Positions 1 through 8,203 of a stretch of 28,641 nucleotides of DNA are shown here, piece by piece. A program made the translations under genes and the position numbers. Location: positions 1 through 28,641 of the forward strand of contig CAZJLP010000065.1 of NCBI GenBank assembly GCA_964546955.1, written 5' to 3'. The stretch comes from CAZJLP01 sp964546955 (GTDB taxonomy: Bacteria > Verrucomicrobiota > Verrucomicrobiia > Opitutales > Opitutaceae). Under the pieces are notes generated by a model. It ran no database searches, was not told where the DNA came from, and saw only the letters and a program-made list of their open reading frames with translations. Numbering within the stretch: the stretch's first letter is position 1; each line of letters begins with the position of its first letter.

Positions 1-2019
1 GAGGTCACCATCGACCCGCACTCGATCGTGACCGGTAGCCGGCGTTACAACTTCAGCACCTATCACTCTCAGCTGATTCTGTTCAAGGAGTGCTTCGCTT
101 CCCTTGGCCGGCACGCGTACGTTTCGAACGGCACCGCCACCGATTCCGGCAACGTCGTCCTGGATAGCGTGACGGATCGCCCGCTAACTTTTTCGGAAGG
201 CCACCGACGATGGCCGACGGGATTGTTGTTCGACAACATCACCACCACGAATCGCGGCTCGACCTCGGACGTTCTCGGTTTCTACAACCGCGGCACCTTC
301 GGCACCGGCCACGGCTGGGGCGCGGCGCACTCGGTCATTTGGAACTGCAATGCCGCGGGCGGTAAAATCCTGGTGCAGCAACCGCCAACCGCGCAGAATT
401 ACGCAATCGGTTGCTTCGGCAACGTCACCGGCTCCGGACCCTTCGCCGGGCCGGTCGGATTTATCGAGGGTGCCAACACGGTCGGTCTCCAACCCAGGTC
501 CCTCTACCTCGAGCAACTGAATCAACGCCTCACTTTTCCCCAGATTGTGGTGCAACCCCTCAATCAGACGATCGGGACGGGCCATACGATCAGCGTGACT
601 GCGGCGATCGCCGGAAGCGGACCCTTTACCTATCAATGGCAGGTGTCCGCCGATGGCGGCACAACGTGGACCAACGTCAGCAATGGAGGGGCCTATAGCG
701 GGGCGACCACGGCCACCCTGACCATCGAAGGCGCGCCGGCCAGCTTCAACGGCAACCGATATCGCTACACCGCGACTAACGGGGCTGGCGCAAAGACAAG
801 CGAGTCCTTCGCATTAACTGTGACCGCGCCGCAGTTCCCGACCCCCGCAAGCATTGCGGTGGACAGCAGCGGCAATCTGTACGTGGCCGATTCGTCGCTT
901 CACACGATTCAAAAAGTCACTTCGGCGGGCGTGGTAAGCACGCTGGCTGGCACCGCGGGACAGCTGGGCGCGTCCGACGGCACCGGCAGCGCCGCCCAGT
1001 TCCGCGAACCGAGCGGAGTGGCCGTGGACAGCAGCGGGAACGTCTTCGTGGCCGACACCGGCAACGCGACGATCCGACGCATCACACCGGCTGGGGCAGT
1101 GACCACCATCGCGGGCTCCGCTTTGGCAACCGGAAGCACGGACAACGCCATCGGGACCAATGCCCGTTTTTCCCGACCGATCGGCATCGCGACGGGGCCG
1201 GGTGGAACCCTCTTCGTCGCCGACACCAACAATCATACGATCCGCCAAATCAACGCAGCCGGGGCCGTGACGACATTTGCCGGCACCGCCGGCTCGATGG
1301 GCTCAGCGAACGGGACAGGAGCCGCCGCCACGTTCAACCGGCCGACCGGCGTCGCCGTAGACGCCACAGGCGCGGTATACGTGACCGACACGGTCAACCA
1401 CACCATCCGCAAGATCACGCCGACACGCGTGGTTTCAACCCATGCCGGCCTGGAAGGTTCGATGGGGTCCGCCAACGGCAGCGGAGCCGCCGCGCTTTTC
1501 AATCGCCCGACTGGCATCGCGGTCGACGCGAGCGGAAGTATTTACGTAACTGATACAAACAACGCCACCCTGAGAAAAATCACCTCAGTCGGAGCAGTGA
1601 CCACCCTGGCGGGTCTGCCCGGCATCGCCGGACACAAAGATGGCGTGGGCAGCGACGCTTGGTTCAAGGAACCGATCGCGGCGGCAGTCGACGCCAGCGG
1701 CACGATTTGGGTGGCCGATAGCGGCAACGCAGCGATCCGCAAAGTCACTTCCACCGGCGCCGTCTCCACCGTTGTGACTCAGCAGGCGGCCACCACGCCG
1801 ACTCCTTCGCCGTCTCCTACGCCCACTCCGACTCCAACGCCTACTCCCGGGGGCGGCAGCGGTGGCGGCGGTGGAGGATCGACCGAAGGAATGCTCGTCT
1901 TGGCGCTGTCTGCGTTGGCCCTATCACGGCTCGGAGATAAGGCGCGTCGTCCCTCACGCGCCACCGTTCGACGTTTTCGGCCCAGGATCACCAACGTTTC
2001 AGCTTTGAACAAACCGTAA
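1..2019 (+). CDS. Secreted beta-helix / Ig-like / NHL-repeat protein with C-terminal membrane tail (5' partial)
   Basis: The reading frame is open from the first base, so the true start lies upstream; the GTG at 28 is probably internal. About 1-530 encodes the end of a region resembling the last coils of secreted right-handed beta-helix proteins (motifs GWGAAHSVIWNCNA and SLYLEQLNQRL). About 535-830 is an Ig-like domain with the usual YQWQ and W pattern. About 833-1780 holds six NHL-type repeats (core GVAVDSSGNVFVADTGNATIR), expected to fold as a beta-propeller. Then follow a Pro-Thr linker (1795-1845), a glycine run (1848-1878), a hydrophobic stretch and a basic cluster. This tail resembles PEP-CTERM-like or MYXO-CTERM-like sorting signals, although 22 extra residues follow the arginines. 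A role in surface attachment or polysaccharide binding is inferred; no catalytic residues could be assigned. Confidence 0.8.
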   Translation, partial: EVTIDPHSIVTGSRRYNFSTYHSQLILFKECFASLGRHAYVSNGTATDSGNVVLDSVTDRPLTFSEGHRRWPTGLLFDNITTTNRGSTSDVLGFYNRGTFGTGHGWGAAHSVIWNCNAAGGKILVQQPPTAQNYAIGCFGNVTGSGPFAGPVGFIEGANTVGLQPRSLYLEQLNQRLTFPQIVVQPLNQTIGTGHTISVTAAIAGSGPFTYQWQVSADGGTTWTNVSNGGAYSGATTATLTIEGAPASFNGNRYRYTATNGAGAKTSESFALTVTAPQFPTPASIAVDSSGNLYVADSSLHTIQKVTSAGVVSTLAGTAGQLGASDGTGSAAQFREPSGVAVDSSGNVFVADTGNATIRRITPAGAVTTIAGSALATGSTDNAIGTNARFSRPIGIATGPGGTLFVADTNNHTIRQINAAGAVTTFAGTAGSMGSANGTGAAATFNRPTGVAVDATGAVYVTDTVNHTIRKITPTRVVSTHAGLEGSMGSANGSGAAALFNRPTGIAVDASGSIYVTDTNNATLRKITSVGAVTTLAGLPGIAGHKDGVGSDAWFKEPIAAAVDASGTIWVADSGNAAIRKVTSTGAVSTVVTQQAATTPTPSPSPTPTPTPTPTPGGGSGGGGGGSTEGMLVLALSALALSRLGDKARRPSRATVRRFRPRITNVSALNKP

Positions 2020-2049
2020 AAGGCTCGCGATCCAGTTTGAAGTTTCTGG

Positions 2050-2102
2050 TTTGGAGTTCGGAGTTGAAAGAAAAGCCAGGACGAGCGCGTCCCGCCGAGC
2101 GG
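2050..2102 (+). repeat. Dispersed repeat type 3, copy 1
   Basis: This stretch shares its order of motifs with 6130-6186 in the same orientation: TTTGGAGTT, three bases, AGTT, a variable spacer, then CGAGCGCGT and GAGCGG. Both copies are intergenic. The family and any function are unknown. Confidence 0.5.
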
Positions 2103-2161
2103 TGGGTAGTCTCGATCCAAACTCCGTTCATGATATCCAACTGCGCCACATCGTCTGCCGC

Positions 2162-2236
2162 AGTTCAAGCACACCGGGCCGACGGCTCGGCCGGAGGCCT
2201 CGCCCTACCCCGGACGATCCAGTTCGGTGTCATCCG
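2162..2236 (+). repeat. Dispersed repeat type 2, copy 1
   Basis: The sequence matches the reverse complement of 12304-12379. A 36-base core (2175-2210) differs from the other copy at three positions, and the flanks align more loosely. The core contains the near-palindrome GGCTCGGCCGGAGGCC. Both copies are intergenic. Confidence 0.7.
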
Positions 2237-2517
2237 GCTAAGGTCGGGCTGTAACCTGATGCATCAGTCAGCGAGTTGTGCGGCGATGAAAAAGCATCCC
2301 GTGGAACAAATCGCTTGTCAGGCGGCTCCAACCCTGCAGCTTAAGCGCGTTCGTTGCAGATTCAGATGCACGGTTGAGTTCGTGATTTGATGGACGATTC
2401 AGATATGGCGGTTCCCACCGTCGATCAGGTTAGCCTCGCTCGGAGTCAGCAGGATTAGACCGATTGGATTGCTTGTGTGAGTGGCTGTTTGCGCGGCCGT
2501 GCAGAGCCCATTTCGCG

Positions 2518-2547
2518 TTAAGAAAATGTTCTCCGAGCCGATATACT
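2518..2547 (+). promoter_or_regulatory. Putative sigma70-type promoter
   Basis: TTAAGA (2518-2523) matches four of six bases of the -35 consensus and is followed after 18 bases by TATACT (2542-2547), a good -10 box. It would give a leader of about 110 bases before the gene at 2661. Confidence 0.4.
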
Positions 2548-2660
2548 AGGTGTGCAGTGACAGTGACAGAGATCGTTGCCACCGCGCTCGCCGCAATGCG
2601 ATCGCGGAAAGGTCCCGTCAGAAGGATTAGAGTTAATCAACCTTAACCAGGAATTCTTCT

Positions 2661-3077
2661 ATGAAACTCTCGACACTTCTCTCCAATCGCTCGTCGCTCC
2701 TGCGCCGGGCCCAGCTTGCCAACCTGGCATTTGCGTACTCGACGCTTCGGCTCCTCGCCGATCGCGTTGCGCGCGCGAAGCTGACCGGCTGGGTTCGTCT
2801 CAGCCAAACAGGGCCCGACGAAGAGCCGTCCTATGCCCGACTGACGGCGCTGGAAGGCAATCAATCGCTGATCGAGGAGCACTTCACGGAGCAGGAAATC
2901 CTGGACTTGGCCGATTCCATCGCTTTCGCCATCGACGCTGACGAACTCGAAATGGAGTTCTCGATCGAGGAGTTGCGCGAGAAATTCGTCGATCCCCTTC
3001 GGGCCGAATTAATCGAAGCGGGCGTGTCGCTCGATATCGAGAACCGCTTGGATATCCACTCGCATCCGTCGATGTGA
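2661..3077 (+). CDS. Small conserved hypothetical protein
   Basis: A 138-residue soluble, acidic protein with no signal peptide or membrane segment. The N-terminus (MKLSTLLSNRSSLLRRAQLA) is basic and helical. The centre (about residues 55-110) is rich in Glu and Asp, with the pattern GNQSLIEEHFTEQEILDLAD. I recall similar short proteins in Opitutaceae genomes, but no function is known to me. An AGGA at 2649-2652 lies about 8 bases before the ATG, and a plausible promoter lies further upstream. It stands alone, convergent with the receptor gene on the other strand. The coding call rests on the ribosome binding site, the promoter and the sensible composition. Confidence 0.72.
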   Translation: MKLSTLLSNRSSLLRRAQLANLAFAYSTLRLLADRVARAKLTGWVRLSQTGPDEEPSYARLTALEGNQSLIEEHFTEQEILDLADSIAFAIDADELEMEFSIEELREKFVDPLRAELIEAGVSLDIENRLDIHSHPSM

Positions 3078-3191
3078 GTCGGAAGCGGTCTGAAGTGAGG
3101 TAGGGCGATTATCCCTAATCCGCCACGTTGGATATCATCAACCGGACGGACGCCGTCCACCGGCGATTAAGATAACGCGCCCTACCCGCGG

Positions 3192-3224
3192 CCAAACAAA
3201 ACGGGCCGCCTTTCAGCGGCCCGT
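3192..3224 (-). terminator. Rho-independent terminator of the TonB-dependent receptor gene
   Basis: A perfect 9-bp GC-rich stem (3201-3209 with 3216-3224) encloses a 6-base loop. On the minus strand it is followed by TTTTGTTT. It lies 32 bases past the receptor stop codon. There is no T-run on the plus strand, so it serves the minus-strand gene. Confidence 0.85.
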
Positions 3225-3256
3225 CTCGTAATTGAAGGCGAATGTGACGTTCGCTT

Positions 3257-5953
3257 TTAGAAGTCGACCCCAATTTCGACGTAGACGAACCGGCCTTCAC
3301 CCGAGCCCACAAGGTTGTCGTAGCCGGTGCTTTCTCGGTATGAGCGCGGAGGCGGCGTGTCGAAGACGTTGCGTGCGCCGACCTTGAACGTGAACGGCTT
3401 GAAGCCCCTCCACCTGACATACGGGTTGTGCACCACGGTGTCCTGGATGCGGTTCAGCAGGTTGTTTCCGCCGAGCGCGGTCGCCGCGATGTTGCTGTCG
3501 TCGTAACCCGCAGCGTAATAGGTGTACCAGGCCACCTCAAAGTTCCCGCTGAACCAACGCACGCTCGCATTGCCGCGGAAGCGGGAATAGGTAAACGAGT
3601 CGATGAATTCGAGATCGTCGAATTTGATCGAATCCGTGTAGGTCCAAGTCGAATTGAACAGAAAGCGTCCGATATTTTCGCTCTTCCAGTCGTATTCAAC
3701 GCCAAGGTCGTAACCGGTGTACTCCTGCGTACCCACGTTCTGGAATGAGTCGTTCACGAACAACAGGGGTCCGGGCAAGCCGGCCGCAATGTCGCTGGCC
3801 GTCGGCGTGCCACGAATCACACGACTGCCAAAGGTCGGGCTGACCAGTTCATTGCGCAGGATGACCGTGCCCCCAAACGTCGTGATCACATCCGTGCCTT
3901 TGAAACGAAACGCGTCGAAGGTCAGTGTCAGGTTGTTGAGGAAGCTGGCGAACCCCGTCTTCTTGGGCGAAAACACGAAGCCCGCGTAATAGACATCGGT
4001 TTCTTCAGGTTTGAGGACGGGATTGCCGATCGTGACAATCTTCAGCTGCCGCGGAGCGTCCGCCGGACGGCGGGTGTCCACTTGGTTCGCCGCAGTGAAG
4101 GCGACCGAACCGCCACTGTAGAGTTGCGAGAGATCAGGCGCCTTGAAGGCTTGCGAGAACGAGCCGCGCAGGAGCAGCCAGTCCGTCACGCGATAGCCGA
4201 GGGCTGCCTTCGGCTTGGTGGTCTGTCCAAAGTCGCTGTAATCTTCAAAACGGACGGCAAGTTGCGTCGTCACCCGGCGCGTGCCAATCGGCGTGGCCAC
4301 TTCGACAAAGGCAGAATTGACCTTTCGGTTGCCGAAGCTGCTAAAGCCTTCGCTGCCGCCGATGATCTGCCCCTGCTGCTCATCCATGGAGCGGATGGAG
4401 TACATGTCTTCCGTTCGCATTTCCACGCCCAATGCGGACTTGAGGTTGCCGCCGGGCACGGCAATGCCGGGAGATTCCAAATGCGCATCGTAGAGGCGGG
4501 TTGTCGCCTTGCTGTTGCGGTTGAAGCTGGCGCGTAGGTAATCGACCAACTCGGGATCGTTTGGCCCGAACGGATTAAGATACAGCGTGCGGCCTGTGCG
4601 GGGTCCCGTCACCCCAGACAATGCCGCCTGGACCTGCCGATCGAGCGCCTGGTTGGTATTGATGTTGGCGACATCGCTGCTCGTCTGCATTGCCGACGCC
4701 TCCCATTTCCACTCGGCAACTTCACCTCCGAGGCCTGCCACCAAACGGGGCGCGAACACGTCGACATCGGTCGTCCGGCCGCCGAGCTCGACCAACCGAA
4801 AAGCAAGATTAGCTCCCGAGATATCGACGCCGAAAGGGTTGAACGGATTGGTCGCGGGAAAGAGCATTTGGCCGGCCGTGCTCGTGCCCTGCTCGTTCTG
4901 GCCGAAGATCGGAGTCGCCGCCACCACGATGCGCGAGTGATATTTCACGAAGGTGAATTCCCCGAACGCGTAGAGGCGATCGTTGATGTCGTGACGCGCG
5001 TGGAAGTACATTCCGTAGCGTTCATATTCCGGCAGCAAGTCTGTCACAGGGTTCGGATCGTAGCCGTTGTTGAACGTGGTGTACGGAATCGCCCCCGCGG
5101 TGGTGGGAGTAGCGGTCGGCGCGGCGTACGTCACCGTTCCAAAGCCGGGCACGGTCACGCGCCCGGGGAAAGGAGAAGAGGACTTTCCGTCCACGCCTCC
5201 AAACGAGCGGAGATCGGAAGTGCGCGAGTAGCTCTTGTCCTTGAGTTTCATGGAGTTTCGCTCGGCCCAGTTCGCCGCCGCGATGATGCTGGTCTTTCCG
5301 CTGGTCGCACCCCACACGACGTCGAATTTTTTTTCAAGCGAGTCCGTGTCGGTTGTAGTGCCGAACTGGGTACTTGCGCTGAGACCGATGAAGTCCTTTC
5401 GCGTAATCACGTTCACCACGCCGGCCACGGCATCCGACCCGTAGATGGCGGAAGCGCCGTCCTTCAGCACCGCGATTTCTTCGATCGCCGCGTCGGGAAT
5501 GAGCGAATTCAAATCCGCGACGGAATCGAAGCCGTTGCCGCCGGGGAGGCCATAGGGAGCGACGCGTCGGCCATTGATCAGAAGCAATGTATTGCGCGAG
5601 CCAAGGCCGCGAAGATTGAGGGTCCGCGCTCCCGTGGCGAACGTAGCGGTGCGTTGCGGGTCGATCGAGGCACCGGTATTAAACGGGAGGTTGCGGATGA
5701 CATCGGCAGTCGAAGAGTAACCGCCGAGTACGATCTCATCGCGGCGGAATCGCACGACGGGCAGCGCCTCCGCCATGTCGATATCCCTGATGCGCGACCC
5801 CGTGGCCACGAATTTCTCGAGCTGGAATACTTCCTCTTTCTTGGTCGTGGGTTCCAGTTCAGCGGCCGGGGGGGTCTGGGCAACGCCGAGCGGCGCAGCG
5901 ATGGCTGCGACTACGCAAAGCGCCGCCCGAACTTTCCATTCGGAACGTTTCAT
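3257..5953 (-). CDS. TonB-dependent outer membrane receptor
   Basis: An 898-residue outer membrane transporter that would take up a ligand using TonB-ExbBD energy. The start chosen at 5953 gives a clear signal peptide (basic MKRSEWKVR, then a hydrophobic core, cleavage near residue 25). The open frame extends 112 codons further upstream, but that part runs through an intergenic repeat and reads as non-coding. After a short linker, the plug domain covers about residues 45-175 (VATGSR, LNLRGLGSRNTLLLINGRR, IEEIAVLKDGASAIYGSDAVAGVVNVITR). The beta-barrel fills the rest and ends in a terminal phenylalanine, as outer membrane barrels do. The ligand is unknown; in such bacteria it could be an oligosaccharide or a siderophore. 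No partner SusD-like gene is adjacent. A terminator follows the gene. Confidence 0.93.
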   Translation of the reverse strand: MKRSEWKVRAALCVVAAIAAPLGVAQTPPAAELEPTTKKEEVFQLEKFVATGSRIRDIDMAEALPVVRFRRDEIVLGGYSSTADVIRNLPFNTGASIDPQRTATFATGARTLNLRGLGSRNTLLLINGRRVAPYGLPGGNGFDSVADLNSLIPDAAIEEIAVLKDGASAIYGSDAVAGVVNVITRKDFIGLSASTQFGTTTDTDSLEKKFDVVWGATSGKTSIIAAANWAERNSMKLKDKSYSRTSDLRSFGGVDGKSSSPFPGRVTVPGFGTVTYAAPTATPTTAGAIPYTTFNNGYDPNPVTDLLPEYERYGMYFHARHDINDRLYAFGEFTFVKYHSRIVVAATPIFGQNEQGTSTAGQMLFPATNPFNPFGVDISGANLAFRLVELGGRTTDVDVFAPRLVAGLGGEVAEWKWEASAMQTSSDVANINTNQALDRQVQAALSGVTGPRTGRTLYLNPFGPNDPELVDYLRASFNRNSKATTRLYDAHLESPGIAVPGGNLKSALGVEMRTEDMYSIRSMDEQQGQIIGGSEGFSSFGNRKVNSAFVEVATPIGTRRVTTQLAVRFEDYSDFGQTTKPKAALGYRVTDWLLLRGSFSQAFKAPDLSQLYSGGSVAFTAANQVDTRRPADAPRQLKIVTIGNPVLKPEETDVYYAGFVFSPKKTGFASFLNNLTLTFDAFRFKGTDVITTFGGTVILRNELVSPTFGSRVIRGTPTASDIAAGLPGPLLFVNDSFQNVGTQEYTGYDLGVEYDWKSENIGRFLFNSTWTYTDSIKFDDLEFIDSFTYSRFRGNASVRWFSGNFEVAWYTYYAAGYDDSNIAATALGGNNLLNRIQDTVVHNPYVRWRGFKPFTFKVGARNVFDTPPPRSYRESTGYDNLVGSGEGRFVYVEIGVDF

Positions 5954-6313
5954 AGTTCGTTTCAGTTTGTGGTTGTGTGTGTAAGAGCTCGCGAACCCGC
6001 TAAGCGCTCCGCGATCGATCCTCTTACGGACAAACTGCGCCAACAATCGGTGGAGAGCAAGGTTTCTCGGGGTACTCATCGTTGAACCGCCCGCGTATTT
6101 TGGGTGACCCCGCGCCACGGCCGTTCCCGTTTGGAGTTTCCAGTTTCGTGTTGGGAACGTAGGGCGAGCGCGTGCCCCTCGAGCGGCTCGGGCCTCGGCG
6201 AAGTCGAAACGAACGCGGAGCCATGGTGATCTCGGTGCGCATGGATTTGTGATCCTAACGACTTGAGGCTCGCGCCACGCTGTCGCCAAACGTTAGCCTT
6301 TGCCTTCCCCTCC
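5954..6313. other. Divergent intergenic region between the receptor gene and xdhC
   Basis: These 360 bases must hold the promoters of two divergent genes, but no convincing -35/-10 pair was recognised on either strand. The region holds copy 2 of the type 3 direct repeat (6130-6186). A short dyad, CTAACG (6254-6259) with CGTTAG (6291-6296), lies just before xdhC and could be regulatory. Confidence 0.5.
6130..6186 (+). repeat. Dispersed repeat type 3, copy 2
   Basis: Matches 2050-2102 in the same orientation: TTTGGAGTT, AGTT, a variable spacer, then CGAGCGCGT and GAGCGG. It lies upstream of the receptor gene's signal peptide and is the reason the longer reading of that gene was not accepted. 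Confidence 0.5.
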
Positions 6314-7414
6314 ATGAAAGAACTGCGAGCACTCCTCAGTAGTTTCAAACAAACTACATCTGCCAAGACCGCTCTCGCTACGCTGGTCAAAGTCGAGGGC
6401 TCGTCCTACCGCCGGGCCGGAGCCCGCCTCCTTTGGCGCGAGGACGGCACCCGCATCGGGTCGATTAGCGGCGGGTGTCTGGAGGAAGATGTCATTCAGC
6501 ACTGCCGGTCCGTTCTCGCGGAAGGTAAGGCACGCACCGTGGTTTACGACACCACGGACGAGAACGACCTGGTCTGGGGCGTCGGTTTGGGCTGCAATGG
6601 GATCGTGCGGCTGCTGGTCGAACCGCTTTCGGCACGTCCTCCTTTCATGGCGGCCCTGGAGAAGGGCTGGGAGCAACGCACAAGCGTTGTCATCGCACAC
6701 GTCTTCGCCGGCGCCGACCCCGAAAGGCTCGGCGCCGCAGTAGTCGTGAGCGCACAAGGCATTCTTTGGCAGGCCCTTCACCCGCAGGCGGCGGCCCCCG
6801 AGATTGCGGTGGGCGCGCGAGAAGCACTGACCGAGCGTCACTCCACAACCCGCACGGCTTCCACTCCCAACGGTTCGCTCGAAGTCTTCTTCGAATACGT
6901 GCCTCCTCCTTTATCGCTCCTTGTGTTCGGGGCGGGAGACGACGCGCAGCCGCTCGCCCGGCTCGCGGCAGAGCTGGGCTGGGAAGTATCGGTCTTCGAC
7001 CCGCGTCCTGCGTTTGCGCAACCATCGCGATTTCCCGAGGCGAGTCGGGTGGTCGTACAGAAGCCGGAACAGGCGGGTCGCATTGCCACGGACGATCGCA
7101 CCGTCGCAGTCGTCATGACTCACCACTACCTGCATGACGTCCCCTTGATGAAGGCCTTGCTCCCAAGGAAGCTGCGCTACCTGGGGCTGCTGGGTCCAAA
7201 AAAACGCGCTGAAAAAATCCTCGCGGAACTGGCCGGGGCTGGAATCCACGCAGGTCCCGAAACGCTTGCGACGCTCCATGCTCCGGTCGGGCTCGACTTG
7301 GGGGGAACGGGCCCCGAGAACGTCGCGTTGTCGATTCTCGCCGAGATTCAGGCCGCTCTCGCCCAGCGAGACGCCCGACCCCTGCGCGAGCGAAACCGGC
7401 CCATCCATGGATGA
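6314..7414 (+). CDS. XdhC/CoxI family protein (molybdenum-enzyme maturation)
   Basis: A 366-residue cytoplasmic protein. XdhC-type proteins bind molybdenum cofactor and help insert the sulfurated form into xanthine dehydrogenase-like hydroxylases. The N-terminal XdhC/CoxI domain (about residues 5-75) shows VKVEGSSYRRAGARLL and the family signature GSISGGCLEEDV. The C-terminal Rossmann-like domain starts near residue 200 (LLVFGAGDDAQPLARLA) and holds the conserved LLGPKKRAEKIL and PVGLDLGG stretches. The ATG at 6314 was chosen because the family begins at MKELRALL; the upstream codons are not family-like. The gene overlaps the next one by 8 bases, so the two are translationally coupled. The target hydroxylase is not in the window. 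Confidence 0.92.
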   Translation: MKELRALLSSFKQTTSAKTALATLVKVEGSSYRRAGARLLWREDGTRIGSISGGCLEEDVIQHCRSVLAEGKARTVVYDTTDENDLVWGVGLGCNGIVRLLVEPLSARPPFMAALEKGWEQRTSVVIAHVFAGADPERLGAAVVVSAQGILWQALHPQAAAPEIAVGAREALTERHSTTRTASTPNGSLEVFFEYVPPPLSLLVFGAGDDAQPLARLAAELGWEVSVFDPRPAFAQPSRFPEASRVVVQKPEQAGRIATDDRTVAVVMTHHYLHDVPLMKALLPRKLRYLGLLGPKKRAEKILAELAGAGIHAGPETLATLHAPVGLDLGGTGPENVALSILAEIQAALAQRDARPLRERNRPIHG

Positions 7415-8033
7415 CGTGATGGAGTCGCCACCCCCTCAAAAACCGGCCCGCGGGCTGGTCTTGCTGGCAGCGGGAGAATCCTCGCGCATGGGGCGGCCCA
7501 AGCAGCTCCTCGAGGTCGGGGGCAAACCTTTGGTCGTGCGCGCAGTCGAAGCGGCGCTCGCGTCACCGGCTTGGCCGGTCATCGTCGTGCTCGGCGCCCA
7601 CGCTTCATCGATTCGGCCCGTGCTCGCCTCTTTTCCCGTTCTGTTAGTAGACAATGTCGACTGGACTTCCGGCATGGCAAGTTCCCTGCGCCGGGGAATC
7701 GCAACGCTCCAGGAGTTTTCCCGTTCGATCGACGGCGCTCTGGTCGCTCTTTGCGACCAGCCCCGCTTTTCCTCCGCCACGATCGCCGCGCTGTGGAATG
7801 CGTTTCGCTCTCCTGACTGCATAGTGGCGGCGCGCTACGAAGGCACCGTCGGTGTGCCCGCTCTCTTCGGCCGCGCCTATTTCCCCGAGTTGCTTGCCCT
7901 AGAGGGAGCCCAGGGCGCACGCAGTGTCCTGCAGAAACACGCAGCGAAAGTGACGCCGGTCGATCTTCCGGAGCTTGCCATTGACTTGGATACGCCGGAG
8001 GACGTGGAACGATACTTAGCCGAGGGAAGCTGA
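7407..8033 (+). CDS. MobA-like nucleotidyltransferase (probable molybdenum cofactor cytidylyl- or guanylyltransferase)
   Basis: A 208-residue protein of the MobA-like NTP transferase (GT-A-like) fold. The nucleotide-binding signature LAAGESSRMGRPKQLL is near the N-terminus (about residues 20-36), and LVALCDQPRF supplies the metal-binding Asp region. Family members with this signature next to xdhC are usually MocA-type enzymes, which attach CMP to molybdopterin for xanthine dehydrogenase-like enzymes. The start overlaps the xdhC stop (ATG at 7407; another ATG at 7419 is possible). Context and sequence agree on cofactor maturation, but CTP versus GTP use cannot be told from sequence alone. Confidence 0.88.
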   Translation: MDDVMESPPPQKPARGLVLLAAGESSRMGRPKQLLEVGGKPLVVRAVEAALASPAWPVIVVLGAHASSIRPVLASFPVLLVDNVDWTSGMASSLRRGIATLQEFSRSIDGALVALCDQPRFSSATIAALWNAFRSPDCIVAARYEGTVGVPALFGRAYFPELLALEGAQGARSVLQKHAAKVTPVDLPELAIDLDTPEDVERYLAEGS

Positions 8034-8081
8034 GCGCTGGATTCAGGGGCTGAGAGCTCGAAAACGGAGTAGGGGGGTGCC

Positions 8082-8168
8082 TTGTCATCCTCGAGCGAAG
8101 CGAAGGATCCAGGTTCGATGGGGCCGACAGAGGCTAACTGGATCGTTCGCTTCGCTCGAGGATGACAA
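8082..8168. repeat. Palindromic repeat type 1, copy A
   Basis: Two 31-base arms (8082-8112 and 8138-8168) are inverted copies with one mismatch, around a 25-base loop. The arms contain TCATCCTCGAGCGAAGCG and GGATCC. It sits 48 bases after the nucleotidyltransferase stop and before the convergent glycosidase gene. Related copies are at 9711-9790 and 21275-21364; the loop is also related (TTCGAT followed by GCC). It could act as a transcription terminator. Confidence 0.9.
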
Positions 8169-8203
8169 ACCCTGGCTGAAACAGAGCCCTGTTATAGGCG
8201 GGC

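Larger units (their letters stand above)
2020..2660. other. Intergenic region with two repeat elements and a promoter
   Basis: No convincing gene is seen in these 641 bases. The short open frames have no ribosome binding site or recognisable sequence, and two of them only read through repeat elements. The region holds one copy of a direct repeat (2050-2102), one copy of an inverted GC-rich repeat (2162-2236) and a sigma70-like promoter (2518-2547) that probably serves the small gene at 2661. Confidence 0.6.

Noticed and set aside
2037..2646. Short open frames in the first intergenic region
   Set aside because: They have no ribosome binding site or known motif, and some translate repeat elements.
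4868..6085. A 405-codon open frame on the plus strand
   Set aside because: It is antisense to the TonB-dependent receptor, has low-complexity Arg/Val-rich sequence and no known motif.
5954..6289. N-terminal extension of the first TonB-dependent receptor
   Set aside because: The extra codons run through a dispersed repeat, and a clear signal peptide starts at 5953.
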